Below are positions 43,624 to 55,785 of a stretch of 64,000 bases of DNA, one piece after another (the stretch's first letter is position 1; each line of letters starts with the position of its first letter). A program made the position numbers and the translations under genes. Below the pieces are notes generated by a model that saw only the letters and a program-made list of their open reading frames with translations, ran no database searches and had not been told where the DNA came from. The DNA is from Adenophora triphylla var. japonica (Eukaryota > Streptophyta > Magnoliopsida > Asterales > Campanulaceae): positions 248,001-312,000 of the forward strand of contig JAFEMH010002439.1 in the NCBI GenBank assembly GCA_022495995.1. The letters are read 5' to 3'.

Positions 43624-46244
43624 CTAAGCCTCCGATTCATCATCGTCGCTACTCAGCTCATAGAACTCTGGATCCCTAAGAAAATCTTTAGCATCACTCA
43701 CGTCTGATAGGTGGACAGCCACGTGCTCATACTCCGCCAGCTGCTCCAAAATGTCCGTGTTAGGCCCTCGCCCCCGAGGCACGGCACTGGTGGAAGATGA
43801 GTGGTACCCTGAGGCCGAGGATGTAAAGGCCGTGCTCCCAACGTGCCTCCTCTTATGCTCGGGCTCCCGCGCATTCCCCGCTACCCTCAAAGTACATGGC
43901 AGCTTCCTCAGAAGGGACCGAGCCATCTCCTTCTAACCCCTTTTCTGCCGTACCAATCCATCATAGGTACGAGCAGGAACCTGCAAGAGAAGAAAAGAAA
44001 AGCTCAGAAAATCCCAGAAAAACTCAAAATTGCAGAAAATAAAGAAAGTCGAAAAGAGAAGGGACCCTAGAGATACTTACAGTGCTGTCAGCAGGCAGAG
44101 TATACTCGGACTCCCTCGTGTCTGGAACATGCACCATGAACCTCCTCGCCACCCCGTTCGCCATGTTAGAAAGGTGAGCTAGAGGCATAGGCTGATCAGT
44201 CGGCTCTGCTTCCCCGTACCCCTGAGCGGCGGCTATCTTCACTAATTTCTGCGGCATCCTCAACTGCGCCTCCACAAAGGTGGCATACGGGGTAGCGAAG
44301 TCAAAATACTCCTCAGCCGCCAATCCAGCCTGATACCTCTCTATCTCATCCGTCGACCAATGCCTGGGCTGCAGCATGAGCGGAGGAGGGTCATGAGGGG
44401 TAATAGCGCCCAAAGGAGGGACGTGACCGTGCTGCCTGGAGAAGCGGTCCCCCAAGTAAATAATATCACAGGTCAGCCCTGTCAGCCATCTCCTCTGCCT
44501 GGTCACCACCAAGGCATCCCCTATCAAAGCCTCTGGATACCTCCCCCAGGGATAGAAGTCCACTCCCTCATGACCGTCCCTGTTGATGACGGGTCTCACC
44601 ATCTTGTAATCAAAAGTAATCCGGGTCTTCCCGGTGAACTTATCCCTAGCCTCTCCCCTCCAGCGAATCATAGCCGGGAAGGTAGCCGGATCACTCTGTT
44701 GGTTCCAAGGAAAGAACCCGATCACCTCACAGAACCAGACCTGCATGTTCAAAACAAAAAGGTCATTTCTCTCATAAAATCTCAAGACAGAAAAGTAAAA
44801 GAGAGAAAAGAAAAGTGAGAGTACCTCAAGAGCAAAAGAAAAACAATCCATAGATGCAGCCTTATTCCGGCTGTACAAATCCAAAGAAAAGTAGAGCTCA
44901 GCCAATCCAGCCTCGCCCCAGGAGACCTCCCCAACCTCATCCAGGTCCTCCAAAGAATCAAGCAAGCAAAGCATCGCCAATGTCCCAGAGTTTGCAAAAA
45001 TGGTGACAGATAGCATCAACCATAGGAAAGCTCTCGCGAGCTGGTTGGCAGTCACCTCGTTGGCAGCAAACTCATCCACGCATCTCAGAACCTCCACCTC
45101 AATGAATCTCGTCTCCATCCCAAGCCCCTTAGGATGGAGGTCAAAGCCTACCAAAGCTCTAAAATCGGCTGCAGAAATGTGATCCCTCCACGTCACAGGC
45201 CTACCAGTGAATCTCAAGCCAGTAATAGCTGTGAAATCGGCAGGAGTCACCGTGATCTCTCCCCAGCTAAGATGAAAGTTGTGAGTGGTGTCCCACCAAA
45301 ACTCCGAAAGGGCCTGGACCATCCCCTTGCCCTTAGATGTCACATGAATACCTCTACCAATAGCCTCGATGAAAGAATGAAGCCCAGTCGCTATCACCAG
45401 CTGCTTAGGATTCACGCCATCCTTTTTGAAGTTGGGCATCCTGTCCCACAACATCACCGCCACCTCCGCGGGTCCCCTCGACTTGCTCTCCTGTAGGAAA
45501 ACACAGCAGAAACCTGTTAGTCCATCATTTTTATCTCAAAAAGCATGCATATATTCATAAAAGGGTACGCATGTTGTCAAAGAAAGCATTCATAAGAGAT
45601 TTCTAGCATCATTTGCCTAGAACACGTGTCTTTAATTATTTTAAACACGTCATCCCGAGCACATTGCTCTCCCAAACACAAAAAGTCCAATTTTCACAAA
45701 ATTCTTTGCACATAAGCTTTAATTTTTCAAGATGGCATGCATGAATCCTTTTCATCGTCCAAAATCTTGTTTTCCCATCCATGATCAGAAATTGACCTAG
45801 TCCTACCACATACAAGAACTCCGTCACATTTTAGACATTATTTTTCTTACTTTATTTTCAAAAATGAGTCATTCTCATATTTTTCTCAAATAAATTGCGC
45901 ATGCATGTTTATTTATGTCCATAGCCTCATAGGTTAATTATCAAATTCCCATAATCATCAATAAAATCGCAAGAAAAATTCAAAAAATTCCCAAAAATCG
46001 GGTCAAGCCCTAAATCAATCAAAATTCAACCAAAATTGACGAAATCAAGCAAATCAAGAGTGCTTACCCCAATCGATTGAGGTTTCATCGATTTATGCTC
46101 CCTCTTGCCGGGATATAACTCGGAAGGAGGTGTAGTGAATTCGTATTTTTGCTCGGTCAGAACGAATTCCCTCCGCCTCATCCTCGCGGCTTGTGACAAC
46201 GTTCTACGTGCTTGTCTAGGCAAGATGTTCCCCTCTTGATCCAT
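43624..46244 (-). pseudogene. Antisense gene 2 of inner Tat, plant mobile domain, four exons
   Basis: Four apparent exons on the minus strand: 46244-46068, 45490-44825, 44740-44081 and 43980-43624, all joined at phase 0 by GT-AG introns (GTAAGC, GTACTC, GTAAGT donors). They give about 619 residues with a single in-frame TAG at about 43935. Exon 2 starts the aminotransferase-like plant mobile domain (PMD): FWWDTTHNFHLSWGEITVTP and DFTAITGLRFTGRPVTW, LARAFLWLMLS. Exon 3 continues GFFPWNQQSDPATFPAMIRW and DIIYLGDRFSRQHG. Exon 4 is Ser-rich and ends in acidic LSSDDDESEA. PMD proteins in plants are linked to silencing and development; its role in a retroelement is not known. Confidence 0.75.
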
Positions 46245-46616
46245 TTTGAACAATAGAAGCTAGGGATTTGAAGAATTTTGAGATTTCTCTCTCTCCTCGG
46301 CAAAAATGAAGTAACAATGGCGCCATAGCCCGTTCTTCTTCTGTTTAAATGAATCTGGTGAAATAAGGCTTAAAGCCGTACGACTTCTTTTTCCCCATCT
46401 CACGCCGGGCGGCTTCAGTCGCTCTGAGCTGAATTTACACTTTTGCCCCTAGACTTTCCAATTAGGCAAATAATTCCCGTTATCTCCCAACGAAGTAACG
46501 TTGTTTCCCAAAAAATCTCCGTTAATCTCTAAAATAGAATAACGTTTTCTTTCAAGGCGCCTCCGTTACTTCCGTTGTAATGGAATAACGTCAGGCAACA
46601 ACCTCCGAATTGTCAA
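46245..46616. other. Upstream region of PMD gene
   Basis: No coding similarity. This is the expected promoter and 5'UTR of antisense gene 2. Short repeated words around TAACGTTNTTTCC occur at 46490-46600. Confidence 0.4.
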
Positions 46617-47375
46617 AACTCAACTTTAGCTACCTCTATCTCCTCGATAGCAAAGTATGCTTTAGTTTCTCAACTTTAGCTACCTCTATCTCCTCGATAG
46701 CGAAGTACGCTTTAGTTTCTCAACTTTAGCTACCTCTATCTCCTTAATAGCGAAGTACGCTTTAGTTTTCCAACTTTAGCTACCTCTATCTCCTCGATAG
46801 CGAAGTACGCTTTAGTTTCTCAAATTTAGCTACCTCTATCTCCATGATAGCGAAGTACGCTTTAGTTTCTCAACTTTAGCTACCTCTATCTCCTCGATAG
46901 CAAAGTACGCTTTCGTTTTCCAACTTTAGCTACCTCTATCTCCTCGATAGCGAAGTACGCTTTAGTTTCTCAACTTTATCTACCTCTATCTCCTCGATAG
47001 CGAAGTACGCTTTAGTTTTCCAATTTTAGCTACCTCTATTTCCTTGATAGCGAAGTACGCTTTAGTTTCTCAACTTTAGCTACCTCTATCTCCTCGATAG
47101 CGAAGTACGCTTTAGTTTCTCAACTTTAGCTACCTCTATCTCCTCGATAGCAAATTACACTTTCGTTTTCCAACTTTAGCTACCTCTATCTCCTCGATAG
47201 CGAAGTACGCTTTAGTTTCTCAAATTTAGCTACCTCTATCTCCTCGATAGCGAAGTACGCTTTAGTTCTTCCAACTTTAACTACCTCTATCTCCTCGATA
47301 GCGAAGTACGCTTTAGTTCTTCCAACTTTAGCTACCTCTATCTCCTCGATAGCGACGTAAGCTTTAGTTTCGTAA
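46617..47375. repeat. 50-bp minisatellite, about 15 copies
   Basis: The unit contains CTTTAGCTACCTCTATCTCC then GATAGCGAAGTACGC; CTATC...GATAG can form a small hairpin in every copy. Copies differ at few positions. The last copies are 51 bp and stay open on the minus strand as a 17-residue repeat (AYFAIEEIEVAKVGRTK), which is most likely chance. Confidence 0.92.
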
Positions 47376-47605
47376 GGTAACAACCTCCATTAATTGTCAA
47401 AAAAGGTGACAACCTCCATTAATTGTCAAATAAGGTGACAACCTCCATTAATTGTCAAATTAAGGTGACAACCTCCATTAATTGTCAAGTAAGGTGACAA
47501 CCTCCATTAATTGTCAAATAAGATGACAACCTCCATTAATTGTCAAATAAGGTGACAACCTCCACTAATTGTCAAATCAAGTAAGGTGAATCCTCCATTA
47601 ATCGT
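47376..47605. repeat. 29-31-bp minisatellite, 8 copies
   Basis: The unit is GTGACAACCTCCATTAATTG plus TCAAATAAG. It directly follows the 50-bp array. Confidence 0.9.
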
Positions 47606-47684
47606 CAAAATCTCAAGGATCCTAGACATGTTCCTAACTATCTAGTGAGGCTTGAACTACGACCAAGGCTTGATTCCTCCGGGA

Positions 47685-48150
47685 TACGTAGGTAGCCTTT
47701 CATAAAGGTCCATCCATCCGACCACATTGGTCACCCTATTTCTTCTTCACTCCTCAGTGGTGAGGTAGCCTTTCATAAAGGTCCAGCCATCCGACCACAT
47801 TGGTCACCCTTTTCCTTCATCACTCCTCAGTGGTGAGGTAGCCTTTCATAAAGGTCCAGCCATCCTACCACTTTGGTCACCCCTTTTCATTTATCACTCC
47901 TCAGTGGTGCATGAGCCTTTCATAAAGGTCCAGATATCTGACCACATTGGTCACTCCCTTCATTTGGCATATTCCCAGTAGGATCAGCCATTTGACCTCC
48001 TAGGTCACCTCATTTCCATCTTCCCAGCAAGGGAACAGTTTCTCTTCGCCATTTCCCAGTGGATTTCCTGAACTACGATCATGGCTTGATTCCTCCGGGA
48101 TACGTAGGTAGCCTTCCAAAGGTTCAGCCACTCGACCGCCTTGGTCACCC
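47685..48150. repeat. About 73-bp minisatellite, 3-4 copies plus partial
   Basis: The unit begins GGTAGCCTTTCATAAAGG and holds CCACATTGGTCACC and CACTCCTCAGTGGT; the last word is palindromic. Related partial copies appear at 47985-48010 and 48107-48150. Confidence 0.85.
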
Positions 48151-48214
48151 AATCCGTCTCGACAGTTCGCCAGATTGGATCATTTTTATCGACAACCCCA
48201 CTTGCCCTGCAAGT

Positions 48215-48233
48215 GACGTTGCCGAGGGGCTTC
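48215..48233 (+). other. Polypurine tract of inner Tat
   Basis: GTTGCCGAGGGGCTTC immediately before the 3' LTR; the purine core is GAGGGG. Confidence 0.55.
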
Positions 48234-50083
48234 TGTAAGTACCCAAATCTGGCTTATGCCTTTTGGTTAAGTTTCCCGGCAATTCCCCTAACTTTCCTAA
48301 AGTTCAGGGGCAATTCTGGAACTTTCCCAAACCTTCCAAGGGGGGGAAGGACTTGCTAGGAATTAAAATTCCAAGCAGTCCCACGCTAGAAAGGAGTTTC
48401 TAGGCGCCACCTTGCATGGATATAGAAGCAGGCTGAGTCACCAAAGGATAATGCCGCACGACTTCATTAGCCAGAGGTTAATGCCGCACGACTTCATTAG
48501 GAAGCACAAATATGCCTATAAATAGAGGCCTCCTCTACCCATTTTGGGATACAAATTTAAGCACTGTTACTCTGCCAAATTAAACACTCAAAATTCCAGA
48601 AACCAAAACTCTCCAAAATCACCTCCCTCCTCCATAAAACACATCCAATCCAAAACCCCTCCTTCATTAGGAAAACCCCAAGAGAGATAGATAAAAATCA
48701 TCATTGGTAATTTCTCCTTCCTTTCTCCTTGAAATATCCATTATCATATTGTCATATTGTTTATTTGCTATTTGCTTTGCTATTTCTTGTCATTAAATGT
48801 GATATATTGTCATAAAAATCCAATCTTTATCATGTAGATATCATATCCCCCTTTCCCCCTAACACACATGATTCATGGAGAATCCATTCCAAGGATGAAC
48901 AAGGGCCCACAAGTGGCTTGTTCTAGGGAGGATTCATCACATGATGATGTGAAATATATCCCTTTTATTATATAAAAATGTCATCTTTACTATTAAAAAT
49001 GTCATCTTTATTATTATAATGTCATCCCCTTCCCTTGACCTTGCTTCCAAGGATTGTCCACCTTCTAAGGTTCTTAAAGGACATAAGAAAGCCTCAAAGG
49101 TCTTCCCTTTACATTCATAGCCTTAGTTCTCATAGTGTTCATTACACTTATTTTCATAAAAATGCAATCTTTACTTTCCAATGCAACTCCCCCATGTCCC
49201 TCGTGGTTGGATCACTCTCCAAGGATTGTCTAGTGACCTTCTTAAGGCACGAAAGACATAGGATGAGTATAAAGATCCAATCTTTATACCCCTCCCCTTA
49301 GTTCCTTTGGTACTTGAAGCATCCCGTGGGGTGGATCGGTGTAAAGGTCTCATCTTTACATCGTTTCCTCCACTAAAGATGCCATAGTCGAAGTCCCTTT
49401 AGAAGCAGACGGACCTTGGCCCCTACATCTCCGATCATCACTTGAGACGAGCATAAATGTCCCTACTAAGCTCAAATCGTCTCAAGATGTAGGATTGATG
49501 GGCAAAGGCTCTTCCTTTCTAAAGAGTCTCATTCTTGGACTATAAAAAAGGTGTCCCTCTCTCCCGATCACATAAAGACCTTGTCCCGAAGAATGTTGGT
49601 TTAAAACACACCAAGGCTTTCAAGCCTAATATGGTTGATTATTCCAATGGGAGGGTAAAAGAAAGGTCACTTAATGATGATCATAAGTCCAAGATGAGCA
49701 CGGGATCAAAATCTCGAACACATCAAATCCAAGGAATCCCGAGCGATAACCAACTTAAATGGTTTATACGTCCGGAAGATAACTTGGCACATCCCATCCC
49801 CTTTTCAAATCACACACACACACGAGAGCACAAACATAAGCACAAAAATCGGATCTAGGAAGACTTGCCTTTGGCAAGGCTCCTTAGGTGAACGCCAAAC
49901 GTTCTTCCCAAGGAGTAACTTAACCTCCGGACCCTATTCCTTTTTTTCAAAGTTTTGAGGAAATCAAAATGGCGTGGCGACTCCGTTTTTCAATAAATCG
50001 GATGTCTTCAAACTGAGGTGAAGCGGTGACCCTATAAATCAAAACACGGTTCACAATTCTGCGATTTTGGGCCCACATTCACA
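48234..50083 (+). repeat. 3' LTR of inner Tat
   Basis: 1,850 bp; differs from the 5' LTR by scattered substitutions and a short duplication near 48449-48500 (TAATGCCGCACGACTTC repeated), which accounts for most of the length difference. TATA box at 48516-48525. Confidence 0.92.
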
Positions 50084-51240
50084 CAACCTCTAACCGATTA
50101 GGTCAGTCAATCGGTCAATCTCCTCAGTTGCTAATCCAGCAAGCTTCCTCAACAAGCTTCCCGTCAGTTGAAGCATTTAATGTTCTCACCTACTCAACAC
50201 ACAACTTAGCTGAAGTTGGTGGAACAGTTTGCTATGAAGACTTTACGGCACCTTTTCAGTGACTCAAAGAGGAATGTCAAAGTTACCAGTACTCATAACA
50301 ACCTCCTTTATTCAAGTGAAAAATTCTTCATTAAATCTCAGGCATTTAATGCAGAAGATATTCTCATTAAATTCTTGTCAGTCCAAGTCATCCTTTCAGC
50401 CCCTTCAGAGACAACAACTCTATTTTGAAAAACACTATAAATACCTTCATCAGAGCATTGAAGAGGGTTGGTGCATTGAAGATCTTTGAGAGTGAGTTTG
50501 TCAAGAACTGCAAGTCCAATCAAGCATTGAAGTTCAAGGCATTCAAGTCCATATATTCACTAGATTATTTATTAGGACATACACTGTGCACACTCAATCA
50601 ATTGTTGTAAGTGTTCCCTAACAAGACTATGTCAGGAACACATTGATTGATCACACCACACACCCAAGAGAAATCAGTTCAATTTGTGAACACATCTCTT
50701 GAAAATATTTGGTCAATCTTGTAGCACGATCCATTAGTGATCACTTTACTTTTGGTAGCCTTCAAATCATAAGGCTTGCAACTTGTAATAATATAGGATC
50801 ATTAATAGTGTACTTTACATAAATCCAAGTTTTGACCAAACTTGGTAGAGGACGTAGCAGTTATTTAACACTGTGAACCTCTTCAAACAACCGTATCTTT
50901 TTGTTTACTTGTTTGCTCATTATTTCTTGTCCTTGTAACCTATTTAATTCTATCAACCGGTTACAGCCTTTGATTCCTATTAACTGCTTGTTTGTCTTTT
51001 CTATTGGAATATATTGCTTGATATTTTAACTTACTTTCTTTGAAATTACCTTTCCTTAACCGATCACTTTGTGTGAGTCAAACCAGTAATATTTTATCCG
51101 ATGCGCAACTGGTTTCCATCGGTTAGCTTGTGATAAGTCACTTGGACATTTTCTAAAGATTTTTAAAAGAAATTTAAAAGAAGTTTTAACCAGGCTATTC
51201 ACCCCCCTCTAGCCTGTTTTCCTACCAATTGGGCCTAACA
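50084..51240 (+). repeat. 3' LTR of copia, right part
   Basis: Starts with the second CAACC copy and continues to GGGCCTAACA, matching 20116-21247. TATA box CTATAAATACC near 50435. Confidence 0.92.
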
Positions 51241-51245
51241 CTTTA
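51241..51245. repeat. Target site duplication CTTTA (right) of copia
   Basis: Identical to 19838-19842; outer Tat RT sequence resumes here. Confidence 0.9.
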
Positions 51246-52177
51246 TCTTTTCTAGATTAGCTTCAATGCCTCTTTGTGATACCATGAACCCTAGAAACTT
51301 GCCTACAGCTACCCCAAATACACACATGCTCAGATTTAGCTTCTTGTCATTTGCCCGTAGATTGGAGAACGTTTCCCTTAGGTCGACCTGACGACCAGTC
51401 TTGGTTTTGATGACCATGTTGTCGATGTAGGCCTCCATGTTTTGGCCAATCTGACTAGCAAAGACCCTATTCACCATCCTCTGATAGGTAGTTCCAACAT
51501 TCTTCAGCCCGAATGAAATCTTGGTGTAGCAATATATACCTCCAGCAGCTTGGAAGGATGTCTTCTCGATTTTGTCCTCATACATTATGATCTGATGGTA
51601 TCCCAAATAGGCGTTGAGGAACCTGAGGGTAGCGTGCCCAGAAATTGAGTCGACCAGCTTGTCTATCCGTGGAAGTGGGTAACTGTCTTTTAGGCTTGCT
51701 ACATTTAGATCAGTGAAGTCGACATACATTCTCCACTTCCCTTTGGCCTTCTTGACCATCACTACATTTGCTAGCCAAGTAGTGTAGGACGCCTCCTTTA
51801 TTATACCTTCACAAAGGAGTTTATTTACCTCTTGTTTGATGGCCATTTATTTGTCTGTAGCAAAAACCCTTAGCCTTTGGCTTTTGAATTTAACGCTGGG
51901 GTTGACCTCCAAGCAATGCATAATGACCTCTTCTTTGACTCCCCTCATGTCCTCTACTCTCCAAGCATAGACATCAGTACTTTCCTTCAATAGGACGACT
52001 ATTTCTACCATTTCTTCTGGTGACAATTGTCTTCCTATTCTTATTTTTTTCTCGAGGTAAGATGAGTTGACTTCTATATCTTCCAGATCGTCCACTGGTT
52101 CCAATTTTGGGTCATCTCTAAACTGCAGAGTCTTAATGATGATCTCCCTGACCCTTTTTCTTTCCTCAGCTCCCAAG
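51246..52177 (-). pseudogene. Reverse transcriptase of outer Tat, first part
   Basis: From the right, a pol linker (ELDDMIEEEAPHLG...), then EASYTTWLANVVMVKKAKGK, YVDFTDLNVASLKDSYPLP, SFGLKNVGTTYQRM and the catalytic motif as AYIDNMVIK. The second Asp of YxDD is Asn, which should abolish activity. A stop separates linker and RT at about 51847. The thumb is cut by copia and continues at 19842. Confidence 0.88.
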
Positions 52178-53980
52178 TGTGGAGCTTCCTCTTCGATCAT
52201 GTCATCTAGCTCAGCAGATATTTCCTCATTGGAGGCCCCTGAGTTTTGGTTGATTTGGAGGCACAGGTCGCCAAAGATGATCTGGTCGACCAAAACTGTA
52301 TCTATTGCAACCTAAGTGTTTTCAGAGGGACGTGTCGGCTCAGTTATGATGTACTCATGTGAGGGATAAGTCGCCTCTTCTATACACTAGATCGTGGATA
52401 ATCTGGAAGTAGTGGTAACAGACTTTGAGAACTTCCAGCTCGCCTCTGGAGTGTCAATTTCCAACTCCCTCTTCTTCTTGGATCGAAGCACGTGATCCAG
52501 ATACTCTCTAGCCATGCTTAGGACACACCTAACTCCCAACATGATGGGAAACTTGACCATTTGATGGGGAATTGAAGGCACCATCCCTAGATCGACCTGC
52601 CCATGTATACCCAGTATAGCATGGTAATCACTTATAACATCAATGACTATAAATGTTACCTTAGTTGTTGTCCTTAAGGGATGATGTCCGATGTCGACCT
52701 CCAGCTCTATCTGTCCTTTGGCATCAACCCTGTGATTGGTGAAGCCCTCTAGTCGACCTGAGTATGGTGACAACCTGGCGTCTGTCAATCCCATGTCTAG
52801 GAAGGTTTTGTAATAGAGAATGTCCTTGCAGGCCCCCGTGTCGACCAAGATTTTACTTGACGTGTAGTCATCAATGAGCCCTGGAATCACCAAAATTTGC
52901 TCCCTTATAGCCATGCTGGCATCCAGCTCGTAGGGATAGAAACTGATTGCCTCCTCTTGATCACAGCTCATAGGGGGCACACAAGGAGCTTTGCTTAATT
53001 GGAAGATCTTATGCTTTAGGGCAGTGTTGCTTGTCTCCTCAGCAATTACCCCTAAAGTTAGTCTAGGTTGTCTTGGCTCTGGCACACCTCTTGTAGGTCG
53101 ATCTCCTCCTGCAGGACGATCTCCCTTCACAAACCTATCCAACCTTCCTTCATTCACCCATTTTCGATGATCATCTTCAAACTCATACATTCTTCCGTGC
53201 TGTACCTGGTGTCCTTATGATACTCACAATACCTACCATTATCCCTTCTGAATTTATTTTGAGTATTCATTGGGGCAGGAGGACCTAGGTTGATCGTGTT
53301 CATGATCTTAGTCCGACTAACCCTGAGTGGGGTGAAGTTTTCAGGGACTCTTTCAGTCGCCCTAGTTCTGTTTTGCCTCTTGTTGTTGTTATTCTTTGCC
53401 TGTCCCCCATTTGTCGACTCACTAACTTCAGAATATTTTGAGCCTTTGTAATTTCTTTCTCTCCTTCCGTTCCTCAGCCACGGCCACATCGTAGTCTCAA
53501 ACAGCTCTTTCCTTATGGTCGCCCTCCTAACCTGGAGCTCGTAATCCAGATCGGGAGAGGACACTCCATTTCTAAAATAGTTGATGACCTCCCTATCTGT
53601 GAGGTCTTCCTCAATTTGATCGACCAACTCTTTAAACCTGGTAAAGTAACTCATGTTACTCTCCGTCTTACCCTAAGTCAAGTTGTTTAGGTCGGTCACT
53701 ATCTTCTACGCTGAACCCTTTCAGCTTTGAGCTGCCTCCTCTGAGATGAGTCGACCTCTTGTTCCATTTACTGATTGAGCCTATCCCTTAGGTCGCCAGT
53801 TCCGTCTATGGTGATATGGGTGGGGGAGGCCTTTCACTCCTCCTTTCTTCACCAGACGGTCTAAGACATCCGTTAGCCCATCTATGAGAGCTGAGAGATG
53901 GAGCTACCCTTTGAGATCTTCTGTCGTCCTTTTTAGGAGACTCAAGTAGCTCGAGTAATTCATTCTACACTTCGAGCAAG
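52178..53980 (-). pseudogene. Gag C-terminal end and protease, tandem copy A
   Basis: From the right: gag MSYFTRFKELVDQIEEDLTD, then YCEYHKDTRYSTEECMSLK (a Tat-type CxxH...H/YxxxC knuckle, altered), and protease ILVDTGACKDILYY...VIDVISDYHAILGIHG. A frameshift near 53170 separates gag from protease. This 1.8-kb block is repeated as 53981-55785. Confidence 0.85.
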
Positions 53981-55785
53981 TGTGGAGCTTCCTCTTCGAT
54001 CATGTCATCTAGCTTAGCAGCTATTTCCCCGTTGGAGGCCCCTGAGTTTTGGTTGATTTGGAGGCACAGGTCGCCAATGATGATCTGGTCGACCAAAACT
54101 GTATCTATTGCGACCCAAGTGTTTTCAGAGGGACGTGTCGGCTCAGTTATGATGTGATCATGTGAGGGATAAGTCGCCTCTTCTATACACTAGATCATGG
54201 ATAATCTGGAAGTAGTGGTAACAGACTTTGAGAACTCCAGCTCACCTCTAGAGTGTCAATTTCCAACTCCCTCTTCTTCTTAGATCGAAGCACGTGATCC
54301 AGATACTCTCTAGCCGTGCTTAGGACGCACCCAACTCCCAACATAATGGGAAACTTGACCATTTGATGGGGAATTGAAGGCACCATCCCTAGATCGACCT
54401 GCCCATGTATACCCAGTATAGCATGGTAATCACTTATAACATCAATGACTATAAATGTTACCTTAGCTGTTGTCCTTAAGGGATGTTTTTCGATTTCGAC
54501 CTCCAGCTCTATCTGTCCTTTGGCATCAACCCTGTGATTGGTGAAGCCCTCTAGTCGACCTGAGTATGGTGACAACCTGGCATCTGTCAATCCCATGTCT
54601 AGGAAGGTTTTGTAATAGAGAATGTCCTTTCAGGCCCCCGTACCGACCAAGATTCTACTTGACGTGTAGTCATCAATGAGCCCTGGAATCACCAAAGTTT
54701 GCTCCCTTATAGCCATGCTGGCAGCCAGCTCGTAGGGATAGAAACTGATTACCTCCTCTTGAACACAGCTCATAGGGGGCACATAAGGAGCTTTGTTTAA
54801 TTGGAAGATCTTGTGCTTCAGGGCAGTGTTGCTTGTCTCCTCAGCAATTACCCCTAAAGTTAGTCTAGGTTGTCTTGGCTCTGGCACACCTCTTGTAGGT
54901 CGATCTCCTCCTGCAGGACGATCTCCCTTCACAAACCTATCCAACCTTCCTTCATTCACCCATTTTCGATGATCATCTTCAAACTCATACATTCTTCCGT
55001 GCTGTACCTGGTGTCCTTATGATACTCACAGTACCTACCATTATCCCTTCTGAATTTATTTTGAGTATTCATTGGGGCAGAAGGACCTAGGTCGATCGTG
55101 TTCATGATCTTAGTCCGACTAACCGTGAGTGGGGTGAAGTTTTCAGGGACTCTTTCAGTCGACGCCCTAGTTCTGTTTTTCCTCTTATTGTCCTTATTCT
55201 ATGCCTGTCCCCCCTTTGTCGACTCACTAACTTCAGAATATTTTGAGCCTTTGTAATTTCTTTCTCTCCTTCCGTTCCTCAGCCACGGCCACATCGTAGT
55301 CTCAAACATCTCTTTCCTTGTGGTCGCCCTCCTAACCTGGAGCTCGTAATCCAGATCGGGAGAGGACACTCCATTTCTAAAACAGTTGATGACCTCCCTA
55401 TCTGTGAGGTCTTCCTCAATTTGATCGACCAACTCTTTAAACCTGGTAAAGTAACTCATGTTACTCTCCGTCTTACCCTAAGTCAAGTTGTTTAGGTCGG
55501 TCACTATCTTCTACGCTGAACCCTTTCAGCTTCGAGCTGCCTCCTCTGAGCTGAGTCGACCTCTTGTTCCCTTTGCTGATTGAGCCTATCCCTTAGGTCG
55601 CCAGTTCCGTCTATGGTGATATGGGTGGGGGAGGCCTTTCACTCCTCCTTTCTTCACCAGACGGTCTAAGACATCCGTTAGCCTGTTTATGAGAGCTGAG
55701 AGATGGAGCTACCCTTTGAGATCTTCTGTCGTCCTTTTTAGGAGACTCAAGTAGCTCGAGTAATTCTTTCTGCACTTCGAGCAAG
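53981..55785 (-). pseudogene. Gag C-terminal end and protease, tandem copy B
   Basis: Near-identical to copy A at an offset of 1,803-1,805 bases. The protease active site here reads ILVGTGA, so the catalytic Asp is lost, and the frame is broken near 54610. The duplication breakpoints share CAAG (52174-52177, 53977-53980, 55782-55785), which suggests unequal exchange or template switching at microhomology. Confidence 0.85.

Larger units (their letters stand above)
33008..50083 (+). mobile_element. Inner Ty3/gypsy Tat-lineage retrotransposon without gag
   Basis: 17.1 kb with LTRs of 1,816 and 1,850 bp beginning TGTAAGTACCC and ending ACATTCACA, and an exact CAACC duplication. Internal order: primer site, tandem-repeat leader, a viral-like ORF, RT, RNaseH, archaeal-type RNaseH, integrase, then two antisense genes and three minisatellite arrays before the polypurine tract. 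This is a Tat/Ogre-like plan, but no gag or protease domain is recognisable. It is the youngest layer of the nest and its LTRs are still closely similar. Confidence 0.9.
19843..51240 (+). mobile_element. Ty1/copia Sirevirus-like retrotransposon, interrupted
   Basis: LTRs TGTTAG...CTAACA flank gag, pol in copia order (protease, integrase, RT, RNaseH) and a long env-like ORF, the layout of Sirevirus/Maximus elements. It is inserted in the RT gene of the outer Tat and is itself cut in its right LTR by the inner Tat (33008-50083). Without that insert it is about 14.3 kb. Multiple stops, frameshifts and an integrase deletion make it non-functional. Confidence 0.9.

Noticed and set aside
46617..47605. 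CRISPR-like regular repeats
   Set aside because: Units are contiguous without unique spacers and lie in a plant retrotransposon; they are minisatellites.
19843..51240. Two separate copia elements at 19.8-33.0 kb and 50.1-51.2 kb
   Set aside because: The right piece continues the interrupted LTR exactly after the CAACC duplication, and CTTTA flanks the outer ends, so it is one element.
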